33,201 bases of DNA, from the NCBI GenBank assembly GCA_020832405.1, contig JAFIET010000042.1:1-33201 (forward strand). The letters are read 5' to 3'. The stretch is from Balneolales bacterium (GTDB lineage Bacteria; Bacteroidota; Rhodothermia; Balneolales; Cyclonatronaceae). The position numbers and the translations under genes were made by a program. Under the pieces are notes generated by a model. The model searched no databases and was not told where the DNA came from. It was given only the letters and a program-made list of their open reading frames with translations. Below are positions 1 through 8,834 of this stretch, piece by piece (position 1 is the stretch's first letter; the number at the start of each line of letters is the position of its first letter).

Positions 1-34
1 TAATATACGGATAATTTGGGGAAATAGTATGGGG

Positions 35-93
35 GGCTTTTGGCTTTTGGCTTTTGGCTTTTGGCTTTTAGCTTTTAGCTTTTAGCTTTTGGC
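35..93. repeat. 7-bp tandem repeat
   Basis: Five consecutive GGCTTTT units (35-69) are followed by three AGCTTTT units (70-90) and a partial GGC. The array is perfectly periodic at 7 bp apart from the G-to-A change in the first base of units 6-8. It lies in non-coding sequence and has no evident gene context inside the window. Such arrays can change length by replication slippage. Confidence 0.9.
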
Positions 94-153
94 GGGGGAA
101 GTTATCGTTTGTGTGGGCAGCCTGTCAAATTTGATCAATCCTCATTCTCTTAG

Positions 154-251
154 TGCACTTTGCGTAAACCTTCGCGCACTTTGCGTTTAAACACGAAAGC
201 TGGGTTTACCACGAAGTGCGCGAAGGGTGTCGCAAAGGGCGCAAAGGGTAT
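154..251. repeat. Interspersed inverted repeat
   Basis: A perfect 13-bp inverted repeat (CCTTCGCGCACTT at 169-181, AAGTGCGCGAAGG at 214-226) sits inside a longer imperfect symmetry. The flanking text repeats TTTGCG/CGCAAA at roughly regular spacing on both sides (for example 159-164, 181-185, 231-236, 241-245). Open frames across it are spurious. It resembles the periodic intergenic repeats scattered through many Gram-negative genomes. The style is similar to the repeat around the toxin-antitoxin locus near 20.35 and 21.1 kb, but the sequence is different. Confidence 0.6.
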
Positions 252-318
252 GGTGCCGAGGTTCGGCAATTCCCCGGTCTGCGGTCCGCGGTCCGCCGTC
301 TTCCATCTTCCATCCCAC

Positions 319-363
319 AAAAAAAGCCGGGAACCCGCACACTGTGCAGATTCCCGGCTTTCA
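319..363 (-). terminator. Rho-independent terminator of hppA
   Basis: Read on the minus strand, an 11-bp perfect stem (AAAGCCGGGAA at 323-333 pairing with TTCCCGGCTTT at 351-361) closes a 17-nt loop and is followed by a run of T residues. It begins about 25 nt after the hppA stop codon, as expected for an intrinsic terminator. The flanking A and T runs would also let it act in the other direction. Confidence 0.85.
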
Positions 364-387
364 AAAAGATACTACTGTTGCTGCTGC

Positions 388-2487
388 TTAGAGCAGGATG
401 CCGCCAACGGATGCAATCAGGCCGGCAAAGATCAGCGCAATGGTGTTGATTACCTTGATCAGCGGGTTGATGGACGGGCCGGCGGTGTCTTTGTAGGGGT
501 CACCAACGGTGTCACCAACTACGGCAGCAGCGTGGGCTTCGGAGCCTTTGCCGCCGTGGTTTCCGTCTTCGATGTACTTCTTGGCGTTATCCCAGGCACC
601 GCCACCATTGGACATCATCAGGGCCATCATCAGACCGGATGCAATCACACCGATGAGGAGTCCGCCGAGGGCAAGGGGGCCAAACAGGAAGCCGACAATC
701 AGCGGCGCGAAAACGGCGAGCAGACCGGGAATTACCATTTCCTTAAGGGCTGACTTGGTTACGATATCTACACAGGCACCGTAGTCGGGGCGGGTTTCAC
801 CTTTCATAATACCCGGCATTTCGCGGAACTGACGGCGTACTTCTTCGATAACGGCACCGGCAGCTTTACCTACAGATTCCATCAGGTAAGAAGAGAACAG
901 GAACGGCAGCATGGCACCGATAAACAGGCCGGTGAGCACGATAGGATCGTTCAGTGCAAAGGCATCCGTGTAACCGGCTTTTTCCAGATTCAGGATGTAG
1001 TCGGCAAAAAGTACGAGCGCGGCAAGAGCGGCTGAACCAATTGCGTAGCCTTTGGTTACGGCTTTTGTGGTGTTTCCGACTGCATCGAGGGCATCGGTGT
1101 TTTCGCGCACACTTTCCGGCAGGTTGCTCATTTCAGCGATACCACCGGCATTGTCGGTAATCGGTCCGTAGGTATCCATGGCGATAATCATACCGGTTAC
1201 GCTAAGCATGGCAACGGCTGCCACGGCAATACCATAAATACCGGCAAAGGTGAAGCTCAAGAACAGCGCAAGAACCAGCACGATGGTCGGGTAAAGCGTG
1301 CTTTCCATACCCACAGCAAGGCCGCTGATAATATTGGTAGCAGAACCTGTTTCAGACGATTTGGCAATCTTACGAACCGGGCTAAAACGGGTAGCGGTGT
1401 AGTATTCGGTGATGTGGATGAGACCAATTACAACCAGAATACCCACAAGGGTTGAATAAAACAGATCAAGCCAGTGCGTCGGGGCATTGGTGAGGTGTGC
1501 CATAGTTTCAAAACTGTAACCTCCAAAGATGGTGTGCGTGATCCACGCAAAACCGATAATAGAGATGGCGGCACTTGCATACATGCCTTTGTAAAGGGCG
1601 TTCATAATGTTGTTGTCTTTGCCCATTCGCACAAAGAAAACAGAAACGATACTTGCCATAAGGGCAAAGGCACCCAGGTAAAGCGGGTAGGTCACAAACG
1701 CCGTAACGACCTGCTCAGCAGGGAGCAGGTAACCGAGCAGCAGCGCACCGATTACGGTAACGGCATAAGTTTCAAAAAGGTCAGCGCCCATACCGGCACA
1801 GTCGCCTACGTTGTCGCCCACGTTATCAGCGATAACGGCAGGGTTGCGGGGGTCATCTTCAGGAATACCGGCTTCAACCTTACCAACAAGGTCAGCACCT
1901 ACGTCGGCAGCTTTGGTGTAAATACCACCGCCCACACGGGCAAAGAGAGAAATAAGGCAGGAGCCGAATGCAAAACCTACGAGCGGATTTACCGGATCGG
2001 CTAGACCGAGTACGCTGTCGAACAAATAGAAAAAGCCTGCAACGCCCAGAAGTGCAAGGCCGGCAACGGCAAGACCGGAAACTGCGCCGCCGTTAAAGGC
2101 GAGCTTAAGTGCGCCGGGAAGGCCTGATTTGGCAGCTTCAGCCACACGGATGTTGGAGCGAACCGCGATGCTCATACCGGCATACCCGCTAAGGGCAGAA
2201 AAAAGCGCACCAACCGCAAATCCGATGGTTGTCCACCACCAGGTAATTGCTGCATTGCCTTCCTGTGAGAAGGCGATAAGGGCAAAAACGGCAATAATTG
2301 CAACAGCTACGTAGGTAATGGTTGTGTACTGCCTGTTCATGTAGGCATTGGCACCCTCTTTTACGGCATCAGCGATGTCGTTCATTTTTGCATCCCCCGT
2401 TGGGGCACTCAGCACGCTTTTAGCCAGGATGAAGGCTGCTACAAGTGCAACTATTGCAGCCAAAGGTGTAAGAAATAAAAAGTCCAC
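388..2487 (-). CDS. hppA: K+-independent H+-translocating pyrophosphatase
   Basis: This is a membrane-bound inorganic pyrophosphatase that couples PPi hydrolysis to cation pumping across the inner membrane. At 699 aa it has the normal family length, with many hydrophobic helices. The substrate-binding signature is intact: [13 protein letters not shown] near residues 195-207 and the [12 protein letters not shown] segment near 221-232, which supply the Mg-PPi ligands. A second acidic cluster lies at 438-445 (DTYGPITD). The subtype marker GNTTKAVT (471-478) has Lys475 and Thr478. This is the combination known in K+-independent H+ pumps, where K+-dependent enzymes carry Ala. The start is GTG at 2487, with AGGAA about 8 nt upstream. 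It stands alone with its own terminator. Proton rather than sodium transport is inferred from the subtype. Confidence 0.96.
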   Translation of the reverse strand: MDFLFLTPLAAIVALVAAFILAKSVLSAPTGDAKMNDIADAVKEGANAYMNRQYTTITYVAVAIIAVFALIAFSQEGNAAITWWWTTIGFAVGALFSALSGYAGMSIAVRSNIRVAEAAKSGLPGALKLAFNGGAVSGLAVAGLALLGVAGFFYLFDSVLGLADPVNPLVGFAFGSCLISLFARVGGGIYTKAADVGADLVGKVEAGIPEDDPRNPAVIADNVGDNVGDCAGMGADLFETYAVTVIGALLLGYLLPAEQVVTAFVTYPLYLGAFALMASIVSVFFVRMGKDNNIMNALYKGMYASAAISIIGFAWITHTIFGGYSFETMAHLTNAPTHWLDLFYSTLVGILVVIGLIHITEYYTATRFSPVRKIAKSSETGSATNIISGLAVGMESTLYPTIVLVLALFLSFTFAGIYGIAVAAVAMLSVTGMIIAMDTYGPITDNAGGIAEMSNLPESVRENTDALDAVGNTTKAVTKGYAIGSAALAALVLFADYILNLEKAGYTDAFALNDPIVLTGLFIGAMLPFLFSSYLMESVGKAAGAVIEEVRRQFREMPGIMKGETRPDYGACVDIVTKSALKEMVIPGLLAVFAPLIVGFLFGPLALGGLLIGVIASGLMMALMMSNGGGAWDNAKKYIEDGNHGGKGSEAHAAAVVGDTVGDPYKDTAGPSINPLIKVINTIALIFAGLIASVGGILL

Positions 2488-2835
2488 GTGTATTCCTGTT
2501 TAAGTTACTATTTGAAGGTTTTCCTCAGTTGATACTATCAGGTACGCTTTGAGGACATGTGATTCATACAAGCCCGGTAAATTAAGGCCTAATGGTTTAT
2601 TTATCAATACAGGAAGTTCGTGTGCGGCAAGTTCTAAACGGTTACCGGCCCCGCTCTGCGGATTGATACATTTCACCCCTAAAGCAGAGGTCATCTTTTT
2701 TATCTCCTCATCGAATGGATGCGAATCGGTTGCAGTATTCCCCCTTATTTTTGACTCCGGCTGTTTTGCAGCAGCGCCATCCCCCGATGTAAACTAAGCC
2801 ACCCTGCCGTGTTCGCCTTAGCTGCTTTCAATTAA
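2488..2835. other. Intergenic region upstream of hppA
   Basis: These 348 bp separate hppA from the next minus-strand gene. They are less GC-rich than the neighbours and should contain the hppA promoter, but I see no good TTTG/TAnnTTTG pair. The only coding candidate is the weak 64-codon frame at 2500-2694, listed separately. No riboswitch-like structure was recognised. Confidence 0.5.
2500..2694 (-). CDS. Doubtful small ORF upstream of hppA
   Basis: This is a 64-codon frame ending 12 nt before the hppA start. Its ATG is preceded by GAGGAG at a 9-nt spacing, which is unusual in a window where Shine-Dalgarno motifs are rare. Against it, the predicted protein matches no family I recognise, has no signal peptide or membrane segment, and its codon choice is more AT-ended than that of neighbouring genes. 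It could be a leader peptide, a decayed gene or chance. Confidence 0.2.
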   Translation of the reverse strand: MTSALGVKCINPQSGAGNRLELAAHELPVLINKPLGLNLPGLYESHVLKAYLIVSTEENLQIVT

Positions 2836-3363
2836 TTAAAATGCAGCACGGTTATGGATGAGGCGATAGTGCGGCACTTCCCCCTCCTCTGCTACAAGCG
2901 GGTTTAGCCCGCCCTGTCCGTCAGCGCCGGTTACGATGTACCTGCCGTCTTCGGAAACAGGAAAAACCGAATAGGTTCCGGCTGGCAGCGGGATCTGGAA
3001 AAAGCCTTCGCCGTCGGACTGCACCGTTGCGATCAGCTTGGTATCAACCCGGGTGTAGTACTGACCAATTTCGCGGGAGGTTTGCGAGATGTGGGTGTAT
3101 TCAAAAATCTTGATGCGTTTGGGTACCGGGTACAGGATACAGGTGCTCTCCCCGGGACCGGGCCCCCGCATGCAGTCGCCTTCCCTTCGGAGCATGGTAC
3201 CCGAAAGGCCCTCCTCAATGGTAATTTTTTGCCGGTTATGTTCGAGCAGCTCAGCTTCTCTGTTTAGCCACGGGCTTTGTTCCTCTGCGTCCGTTATGCC
3301 GCCGCAGCCGGCTGCAAGGCAGGTCATCATCACCATAAAAAAAGCAAAATACTTACTTGTCAT
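2836..3363 (-). CDS. Putative lipoprotein, carboxypeptidase-regulatory-like
   Basis: This 175-aa protein is predicted to be lipidated. From ATG at 3363 the N-terminus is a short lipoprotein signal peptide with lipobox LAAGC and the modified cysteine at residue 20. The frame is open for 27 codons upstream, but those residues would bury the signal peptide, so the internal start was chosen. The C-terminal half has the pattern of a small beta-sandwich of the carboxypeptidase-regulatory/peptidase-associated type (GEGFFQIPLPAGTYSVFP near residues 121-138). It contains Cys pairs near 65 and 76 that could form a disulphide. Glycine follows the cysteine, so nothing signals inner-membrane retention. 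Function unknown. It lies downstream of floA but is separated from it by a terminator. Confidence 0.75.
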   Translation of the reverse strand: MTSKYFAFFMVMMTCLAAGCGGITDAEEQSPWLNREAELLEHNRQKITIEEGLSGTMLRREGDCMRGPGPGESTCILYPVPKRIKIFEYTHISQTSREIGQYYTRVDTKLIATVQSDGEGFFQIPLPAGTYSVFPVSEDGRYIVTGADGQGGLNPLVAEEGEVPHYRLIHNRAAF

Positions 3364-3509
3364 AACTTTCGCCGCAGTTGAATTCAGGGTTTGATCAGGC
3401 ATCCAAATCATCACCCTTAAAACTAAAGGATTTTCGAACGGCATGCAAACGCGGGATTTGCGCTGCGCCTCTGTACCTTTCGGGCTGTTTCTTCTGATTC
3501 AAACCGGAA

Positions 3510-3552
3510 ATAAAAAAGCCGGCTCCCAAACAGGAACCGGCTTTTTTTGATT
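3510..3552 (-). terminator. Terminator downstream of floA
   Basis: The hairpin is AAAAAGCCGG (about 3513-3522) pairing with CCGGCTTTTT (3537-3546), flanked by A and T runs. On the minus strand it sits about 25 nt after the floA stop codon at 3576. It is symmetrical and could work in both directions, but there is no plus-strand gene ending here. It separates nfeD-floA from the lipoprotein gene downstream. Confidence 0.8.
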
Positions 3553-3575
3553 TTTCGGATGATGCGTTTCGCGGC

Positions 3576-4580
3576 TTATTTCTTGCGGCGCGGCTCGTCA
3601 TCAATTTTGTCGGTTGCGTCGGTGCCTTTGGCGATGGACTGACGCATTTCGGTATCAGACATGATGTTCTTCATGTTGTAATAGTCCATGATACCCAGGT
3701 TTCCGCTTCTGAAGGCTTCTGCAATGGCTTTCGGTACTTCAGCCTCAGCTTCCACAACGCGGGCCTGCATTTCCTGAATCTTGGCTTTGTTTTCCTGCTC
3801 GGCAGCAACCGCCATCGCGCGGCGTTCTTCCGCTCTCGCGCGGGCTACTTTCAGATCGGCTTCAGCCTGATCAATCTGCAGCGCAGCACCGATGTTGTTA
3901 CCGACATCCACATCGGCGATATCGATAGAGAGAATTTCAAAAGCCGTTCCGCTGTCAAGACCGCGGTCGAGTACCACACGGGAAATCTGATCGGGGTTTT
4001 CAAGTACTTTTTTGTGATCGTCGGCAGAACCTACGGTGGTTACGATACCTTCACCTACACGGGCGAGAATGGTTTCTTCGGTAGCACCACCCACAAGCCT
4101 GTCGAGGTTGGCACGAACCGTTACCCGTGCATTTACCTTAACCTGAATACCATCTTTGGCAACAGCGGTGATGATCGGGGTCTGAATCACCTTGGGGTTT
4201 ACTGAAATCTGAACAGCTTCAAAAACGTCACGACCTGCAAGGTCAATGGCAGCCGCCCGTTCAAAAGTAAGCCCGAGATTTGCTTTATCAGCAGAAATAA
4301 GGGCCTGAATGACTTTGTTTACATTTCCTCCGGCAAGAAAGTGCGCCTCAAGTTTGGACACACTCAGGGGGAGGTCAGCTTTGTGGGCGGTAATCGCTGC
4401 TTTAACAATCGGAGCAGGCGGTACCTTACGCAGGCGCATGGCCACAAGATCTGAGAAGATGGCTACTTTTACACCTGAAAAGTAAGCCGTAATCCACAAA
4501 CCAAGCGGTACGTAATACAAAAAGATGAATACGAAGATGAGCGTACCACCGATAACAATTAGCGGCAAAATTTGATCCAT
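3576..4580 (-). CDS. floA: Flotillin-like protein FloA (SPFH family)
   Basis: FloA is a bacterial flotillin-like scaffold that forms membrane foci and affects membrane fluidity and assembly of membrane complexes. The 334-aa length is typical of the YqfA/FloA subfamily. A single N-terminal hydrophobic hairpin (residues about 5-35) anchors it. The SPFH/PHB domain follows (about 40-240), with diagnostic stretches such as [19 protein letters not shown] and a [20 protein letters not shown] transition. A charged Ala/Glu-rich coiled coil follows (about 235-290), then a short charged tail ending in RRKK. It is downstream of nfeD on the same strand (140 nt gap), matching the Bacillus yqeZ-yqfA order. 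No Shine-Dalgarno motif is seen before the ATG. Confidence 0.95.
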   Translation of the reverse strand: MDQILPLIVIGGTLIFVFIFLYYVPLGLWITAYFSGVKVAIFSDLVAMRLRKVPPAPIVKAAITAHKADLPLSVSKLEAHFLAGGNVNKVIQALISADKANLGLTFERAAAIDLAGRDVFEAVQISVNPKVIQTPIITAVAKDGIQVKVNARVTVRANLDRLVGGATEETILARVGEGIVTTVGSADDHKKVLENPDQISRVVLDRGLDSGTAFEILSIDIADVDVGNNIGAALQIDQAEADLKVARARAEERRAMAVAAEQENKAKIQEMQARVVEAEAEVPKAIAEAFRSGNLGIMDYYNMKNIMSDTEMRQSIAKGTDATDKIDDEPRRKK

Positions 4581-4720
4581 GTCTTAATAGTAGGTTAAGG
4601 TATCGTTGTTGGATGATTTATAAACCGCTGATTCGAAGCCGAACCGGCGGTTCATTTTTGTTGATAGTGTTACATTCGGTCAGGCCGTGTTTTTTACAGA
4701 ACCCGGCTTTCTGAAGTGAA

Positions 4721-6115
4721 TCAGGAGGTGAGCCGGCGAACCATTACCCGGCTTGAGCTGGTATTGGTAACCACAACCCGTGCGCCGTTTTCCACAAAGT
4801 CACCCTGAGAAACCACATCAATGCGTTCGCCGTCGATGAGGGCAATTCCTGACGGCCGGAGCGCCGTTACAGCCACACCTTCTTTACCCAGCAGGATATC
4901 TTTATTTTCGGAAGAAGTGTACCCCTTTTCCTTGCTGGTCGATTCAACTAAAATGAGTTTGCTAAACATACGGTTCTGTGGCAAATATTTTCCGAGAGAG
5001 AATAACATCAAAATACCTAAAATAAGGGTAACCGCCATGGTCCAAATGGCACGGCTCATATACTCCATCTCCGGGAAGCTGAAGCCTACGTTTCCGATCA
5101 TGGATACCACGAGGCTGAAGAACAGCAGCGTGACCCCGATGATGCCCGGTATGCCAAAACCGGGCAGGATAAATATTTCGACTACGATGAACAGCACCCC
5201 CACAAAGAAGAGGATGATCTCCCAGGGCTCGGCAAAGCCCATAATATAAAGGGGCGCAAAAAACAGAATCGCTCCGATGGAGGCCATCATCCCCGGAAAG
5301 CCAACTCCGGGCGACTGAAGCTCGAAGTACAGGCCGCCGAGCATCATCAGCATCAGCATGCTGCTCATCACAGGGTTGGCGAGAAAACGCAGTACCATTT
5401 CGTTGGCCGTTTCCTGCACGTAGATAACTTCCATTGCTTCCCAACCCTGCGAAGCGAGGGCTTCATACATGGTTCGCGCAGAGCCTTCAATCATTTCGAA
5501 CTCAAGCGCTTCGCTGGTACTCAGGGTAACAAGTACCCCTTCTTCGGTGATGCCTTCAATCACAATGCGCTCATCTACCATAGCTTCAGCAATGCGCGGG
5601 TTGCGGCCGGTTGCCTCTGCTGTTGCGCGCATCAGCCCGCGCATGTAGCTCTGCATCTTCTCACTGGCCTCAGTACCGCCGCCGTCCACAACCGTTGCCG
5701 CTCCGATAGAAGAACCCGGTGCCATATAAATGATGTCCGTTGCAAAAGCAATCAGGGCACCGGCAGAGGCTGCGTTTTTGTCGATAAAGGTGAAGGTCTT
5801 AATATCGGTGTCGAGCAGGTTCTTGCGGATTTTATCGGCCGCATCCACAAGTCCGCCAAAAGTATCCATATGAAGCACCAAAGCGACGGCTTCATTTTCC
5901 TCCGCCTGCCGGATACCACGCTCTATATAGCGGTGCAGGCCGTTATCAACAAGGCCCTCCACCTGAACTACATAAATAACGCCGCTTTGCGGCGACTGCA
6001 CCCTGGTTGTATCTGATGCTTCGCCCTGCGGCTCATCAAAATACAACATGGCGTTAAAGAGGATCAGCATCAGCAGCGATCCGGTAAAAAAGTATTTTCT
6101 TTGCTTGGCGTACAT
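4721..6115 (-). CDS. NfeD1b-type membrane serine protease (YqeZ-like)
   Basis: This 464-aa protein is the long NfeD form that partners flotillin-like proteins. After an N-terminal membrane segment or signal anchor (about 8-26) comes a ClpP/SppA-fold protease domain (about 46-230). The Ser-Lys dyad appears as Ser117 (KNAASAGA) and Lys153 (ASEKMQ), comparable to the archaeal stomatin-specific protease family. A cluster of hydrophobic helices spans about 250-385, and the C-terminal soluble NfeD OB-fold domain spans about 395-464 (LLGKEGVAVTALRPSG, DVVSQGDFVENGARVVV). Known family members cleave or organise stomatin/flotillin partners. Here floA lies immediately downstream, so the pair is probably one operon. 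The start is ATG at 6115, without a clear ribosome-binding site. Confidence 0.93.
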   Translation of the reverse strand: MYAKQRKYFFTGSLLMLILFNAMLYFDEPQGEASDTTRVQSPQSGVIYVVQVEGLVDNGLHRYIERGIRQAEENEAVALVLHMDTFGGLVDAADKIRKNLLDTDIKTFTFIDKNAASAGALIAFATDIIYMAPGSSIGAATVVDGGGTEASEKMQSYMRGLMRATAEATGRNPRIAEAMVDERIVIEGITEEGVLVTLSTSEALEFEMIEGSARTMYEALASQGWEAMEVIYVQETANEMVLRFLANPVMSSMLMLMMLGGLYFELQSPGVGFPGMMASIGAILFFAPLYIMGFAEPWEIILFFVGVLFIVVEIFILPGFGIPGIIGVTLLFFSLVVSMIGNVGFSFPEMEYMSRAIWTMAVTLILGILMLFSLGKYLPQNRMFSKLILVESTSKEKGYTSSENKDILLGKEGVAVTALRPSGIALIDGERIDVVSQGDFVENGARVVVTNTSSSRVMVRRLTS

Positions 6116-6490
6116 GGCAAAATTTTTAAAGTCAGTTCAGTGAAAGGAACATCGGCCGGTTTATTTCACAACGGTAAGGCCAATGTTTCTTTACACGAAG
6201 CTTTTTATCCTAAGTTAAGGCAATGAATCAGAAAAAACGAAGAAAAGCAACAGAGCGTTTGGCTTCGGCTTTTTTTGCAGATAAATCCCTTAGGCTACCA
6301 TTTCTGTGCGCAGCAGTTGTTTAGCTTTCTCAGCTTTCAAAATTCAGGAACAAGTGTGCGACCGAAACGTAAAAGATCGCTGTTTGATTATGGCTGAAGC
6401 CCTTCTCATCCCTCAGCTTCAGCACCTTTGCAGCATTGCGGTCTGACTATCCGCAGCACCATATTCTCATTTTCTTCTCTTACTTAATTA
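6116..6490. other. Divergent intergenic region nfeD / TonB receptor
   Basis: These 375 bp lie between the divergent nfeD (minus) and TonB receptor (plus) genes and must hold both promoters. I found no convincing -33/-7 pair of the Bacteroidota type, no riboswitch-like structure and no credible small gene. The last 40 nt before the receptor start are pyrimidine- and AT-rich, with TTAATTA directly before the ATG and no Shine-Dalgarno motif. Confidence 0.5.
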
Positions 6491-8815
6491 ATGAAGTTTA
6501 TTCAATCTTACCAGACAGCCTTTTTCCCGCATACCCGCTTACTGACCGGTATTCTTTTGTTTTTATGGGGGATGACGGCCTTCCATACAGTTCAGGCTTC
6601 CGCTTCGGATACCGGCAGTGTTCACTCAGATGAACTCAGTTTTGCCACCCTGAACGGCCTGGTCTCCGAAGCCCGCACCGGCGAAGCCATCTGGGGCGCC
6701 AACATCATCCTGGAAGGCACAAGCCTCGGCACTTCGAGCAACAGCGCCGGCTTCTACACCCTCACCCGCATCCCCGAGGGTACCTATACGGTCGTTATTT
6801 CCTTCATCGGATTCCGGGACATGCGGCGGGAAATCAGCGTCAGTGCGGGCGAAACCCTGCGGCTCGATGCCGAACTCACTGAAAGCGGGGTCGAACTTGA
6901 TGATGTTACCCTCACTTCCGAGTTCTTCGATCTCGAGCAGCGGCAGTCGGTTGGCGTCACCACCGTGAGTACGCAGCTGATCCGCGACACCCCGGCCGTT
7001 TTGCAGGCGGATGTGTTCCGGAGCATTCAGCTGCTGCCGGGCATTACGTCGGCCTCCGATTTTTCCTCGGGTCTGTACATCCGCGGGGGCACCCCCGATC
7101 AGACCCTGATTCTGCTCGATAACACCACCGTGTACAACCCGACCCACTTTTTTGGCTTCTTCTCGACCTTTAACCCCGATGCCATCCGGGATGTGCGCGT
7201 GTTCAAGGGCGGCTTCCCGGCGGAGTACGGCGGACGCATCGGCTCGGTGGTCGATATCTACAACAAAGACGGCAACCGGCGGCAGCGCTCCGGCACGGCT
7301 TCGGTCGGCCTGCTTTCCTCCCGGGCTTCGTTTGAAGGCCCCTTCGAGGGCGGCTCCTACATGTTCGCCCTCCGCCGCTCCACCCTTGAGCCCCTGCTCT
7401 GGGCCCTGCGCGGCTCTGTCGATAACATCCCGCGCAGCTTCTACTTTGTGGATGCCAACGCCAAAATAAATTACGACCTGGGTCAGCGCGACCGCCTCAG
7501 CCTTTCGTTCTACACCGGCCTGGATGATGTCGTTTTTCCGGCCTCCGACGACCTGCTGCTGAACCTGTTTTACGGCAACATCACCGGGAGCCTCACCTGG
7601 CGGCGGATTCTCTCCGGCAGCACTTTCGGCACGCTTACCTTCACCGGCTCCCGCTATTTCAACGAGCCGCGCTTCGAGTTCGGCGGCACCGTTTTTGAGC
7701 GCAAAAACACGGTCAACGATTTCTCGGTGAAAGCCGACATCGAATGGACGCCCGACGGCAATCACACCGTGAAATCCGGCTTGTGGGCCGGCACGCTGCT
7801 GTTCACGCTTCAGGACCGCTTCGACGGCAACGTCACGCAGTCGCCCGACCTCACCTCCGACTACTTCACTTTTTATATACAGGACCGCTGGCGCTTTGCC
7901 CCGCGCTGGACTTTCCTTGGCGGTGCGCGGGCAAGCTACTTCACGAGCGGCAACTTCTTCCGGGCCGAACCGCGGGCGCAGCTGGAGTACCGGCCTACCG
8001 AACAACTCCGGCTGCAGACCGCCGCCGGCCGCTACCATCAGTTCAAATCGCTGATCACCAACGAGGCTTTTTCCGGCTTTGATGTGTGGCTGCTCACCGA
8101 TGAGGGCGTCGCCCCGGCCTACGGCGATCAGTTCATGCTTGGTGCCAAATGGAACCCGAACAGCACCTGGTCGTTCGAGCTGGAAGGCTTCTACCGCAGC
8201 ATGCGGCAGCTGTTCGAATTCGATCCGCGCATCCCCGATACCGCCGGGCTGGAATACAGCGAGCTGTTCCGCTTCGGTGAGGGCTTCGCCTACGGGGTGG
8301 AAGTGCTGGCACAGCGCAACCGCGGCAAGCTCACCGGTTTCGTGGGCTACACCTGGGGAACGACCCGCCGCAAGTTCCCGGAATTCAACGACAACAACTT
8401 CTTCCCGCCCAAATTCGACCGCATTCACGACCTGAGCGTGGTGGCCAACTACCGCCTGAGCACCCGATGGATGAGCACCGTGGTGTTCGGCTACGCAACC
8501 GGGCAGACCTACACCGAGCCGCTGGGCCGTACGCAGATCAACAACCCCTTCGGCTCCGAGCCCGACAACCCCATCATCGTGGGCCGCGTGAACGCCTCCC
8601 GCCTGCCCGCCTACCACCGCCTTGATGTCGGCTTTACGCGCTACGGCCGTTTCTTCGACCTCGGCGACTCCGAGCTGCAGCTGCAAATTATCAACCTGTA
8701 CTCGCGCCGCAACGTGTGGTTCTATCAGTTCGATTTCGACGAAAACCCCGTGCAGCGCGTAACCGTGCAGATGCTGCCCATCCTCCCCTCCGTGACCTAC
8801 ACCGTCAATTTCTAA
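6491..8815 (+). CDS. TonB-dependent receptor with carboxypeptidase-like domain
   Basis: This is a 774-aa outer-membrane active transporter. The order of parts is a signal peptide (about 1-36, cleavage likely near VQA-SA), a carboxypeptidase-regulatory-like beta-sandwich (about 52-140), a plug domain (about 150-260, with GLYIRGGTPDQTLILLDN and RVFKGGFPAEYGGRIGSVVD), and then a barrel of alternating aromatic strands ending in Phe (YTVNF), the usual BAM recognition residue. A TonB-box-like stretch (LDDVTLTS) precedes the plug. There is no SusD partner. A DUF4249 lipoprotein follows 19 nt downstream, a pairing common in Bacteroidota. The substrate cannot be read from sequence. Metal chelates or peptides are possible, but that is a guess. 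The gene is GC-rich and complete. Confidence 0.93.
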   Translation: MKFIQSYQTAFFPHTRLLTGILLFLWGMTAFHTVQASASDTGSVHSDELSFATLNGLVSEARTGEAIWGANIILEGTSLGTSSNSAGFYTLTRIPEGTYTVVISFIGFRDMRREISVSAGETLRLDAELTESGVELDDVTLTSEFFDLEQRQSVGVTTVSTQLIRDTPAVLQADVFRSIQLLPGITSASDFSSGLYIRGGTPDQTLILLDNTTVYNPTHFFGFFSTFNPDAIRDVRVFKGGFPAEYGGRIGSVVDIYNKDGNRRQRSGTASVGLLSSRASFEGPFEGGSYMFALRRSTLEPLLWALRGSVDNIPRSFYFVDANAKINYDLGQRDRLSLSFYTGLDDVVFPASDDLLLNLFYGNITGSLTWRRILSGSTFGTLTFTGSRYFNEPRFEFGGTVFERKNTVNDFSVKADIEWTPDGNHTVKSGLWAGTLLFTLQDRFDGNVTQSPDLTSDYFTFYIQDRWRFAPRWTFLGGARASYFTSGNFFRAEPRAQLEYRPTEQLRLQTAAGRYHQFKSLITNEAFSGFDVWLLTDEGVAPAYGDQFMLGAKWNPNSTWSFELEGFYRSMRQLFEFDPRIPDTAGLEYSELFRFGEGFAYGVEVLAQRNRGKLTGFVGYTWGTTRRKFPEFNDNNFFPPKFDRIHDLSVVANYRLSTRWMSTVVFGYATGQTYTEPLGRTQINNPFGSEPDNPIIVGRVNASRLPAYHRLDVGFTRYGRFFDLGDSELQLQIINLYSRRNVWFYQFDFDENPVQRVTVQMLPILPSVTYTVNF

Positions 8816-8834
8816 CAGTTTTTTTGGTTTTTCT

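Larger units (their letters stand above)
1..387. other. Non-coding left flank
   Basis: No credible gene is seen here. The stretch holds the 7-bp tandem array, the interspersed inverted repeat and the hppA terminator. The short open frames on the plus strand that run into 388 and beyond read antisense through hppA and have no recognisable protein features. Confidence 0.6.

Noticed and set aside
4620-4660. AACCGC/GCGGTT hairpin between nfeD and floA as a terminator
   Set aside because: On the transcribed strand no T run follows the stem, and a terminator inside this conserved pair is not expected. It could be a weak attenuator, but evidence is thin.
6626-8686. Long open frame of 686 codons on the minus strand
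   Set aside because: It is exactly antisense to the TonB receptor gene, has low-complexity His/Ala/Gly/Val-rich content and no domain. It is a by-product of high-GC codon use.
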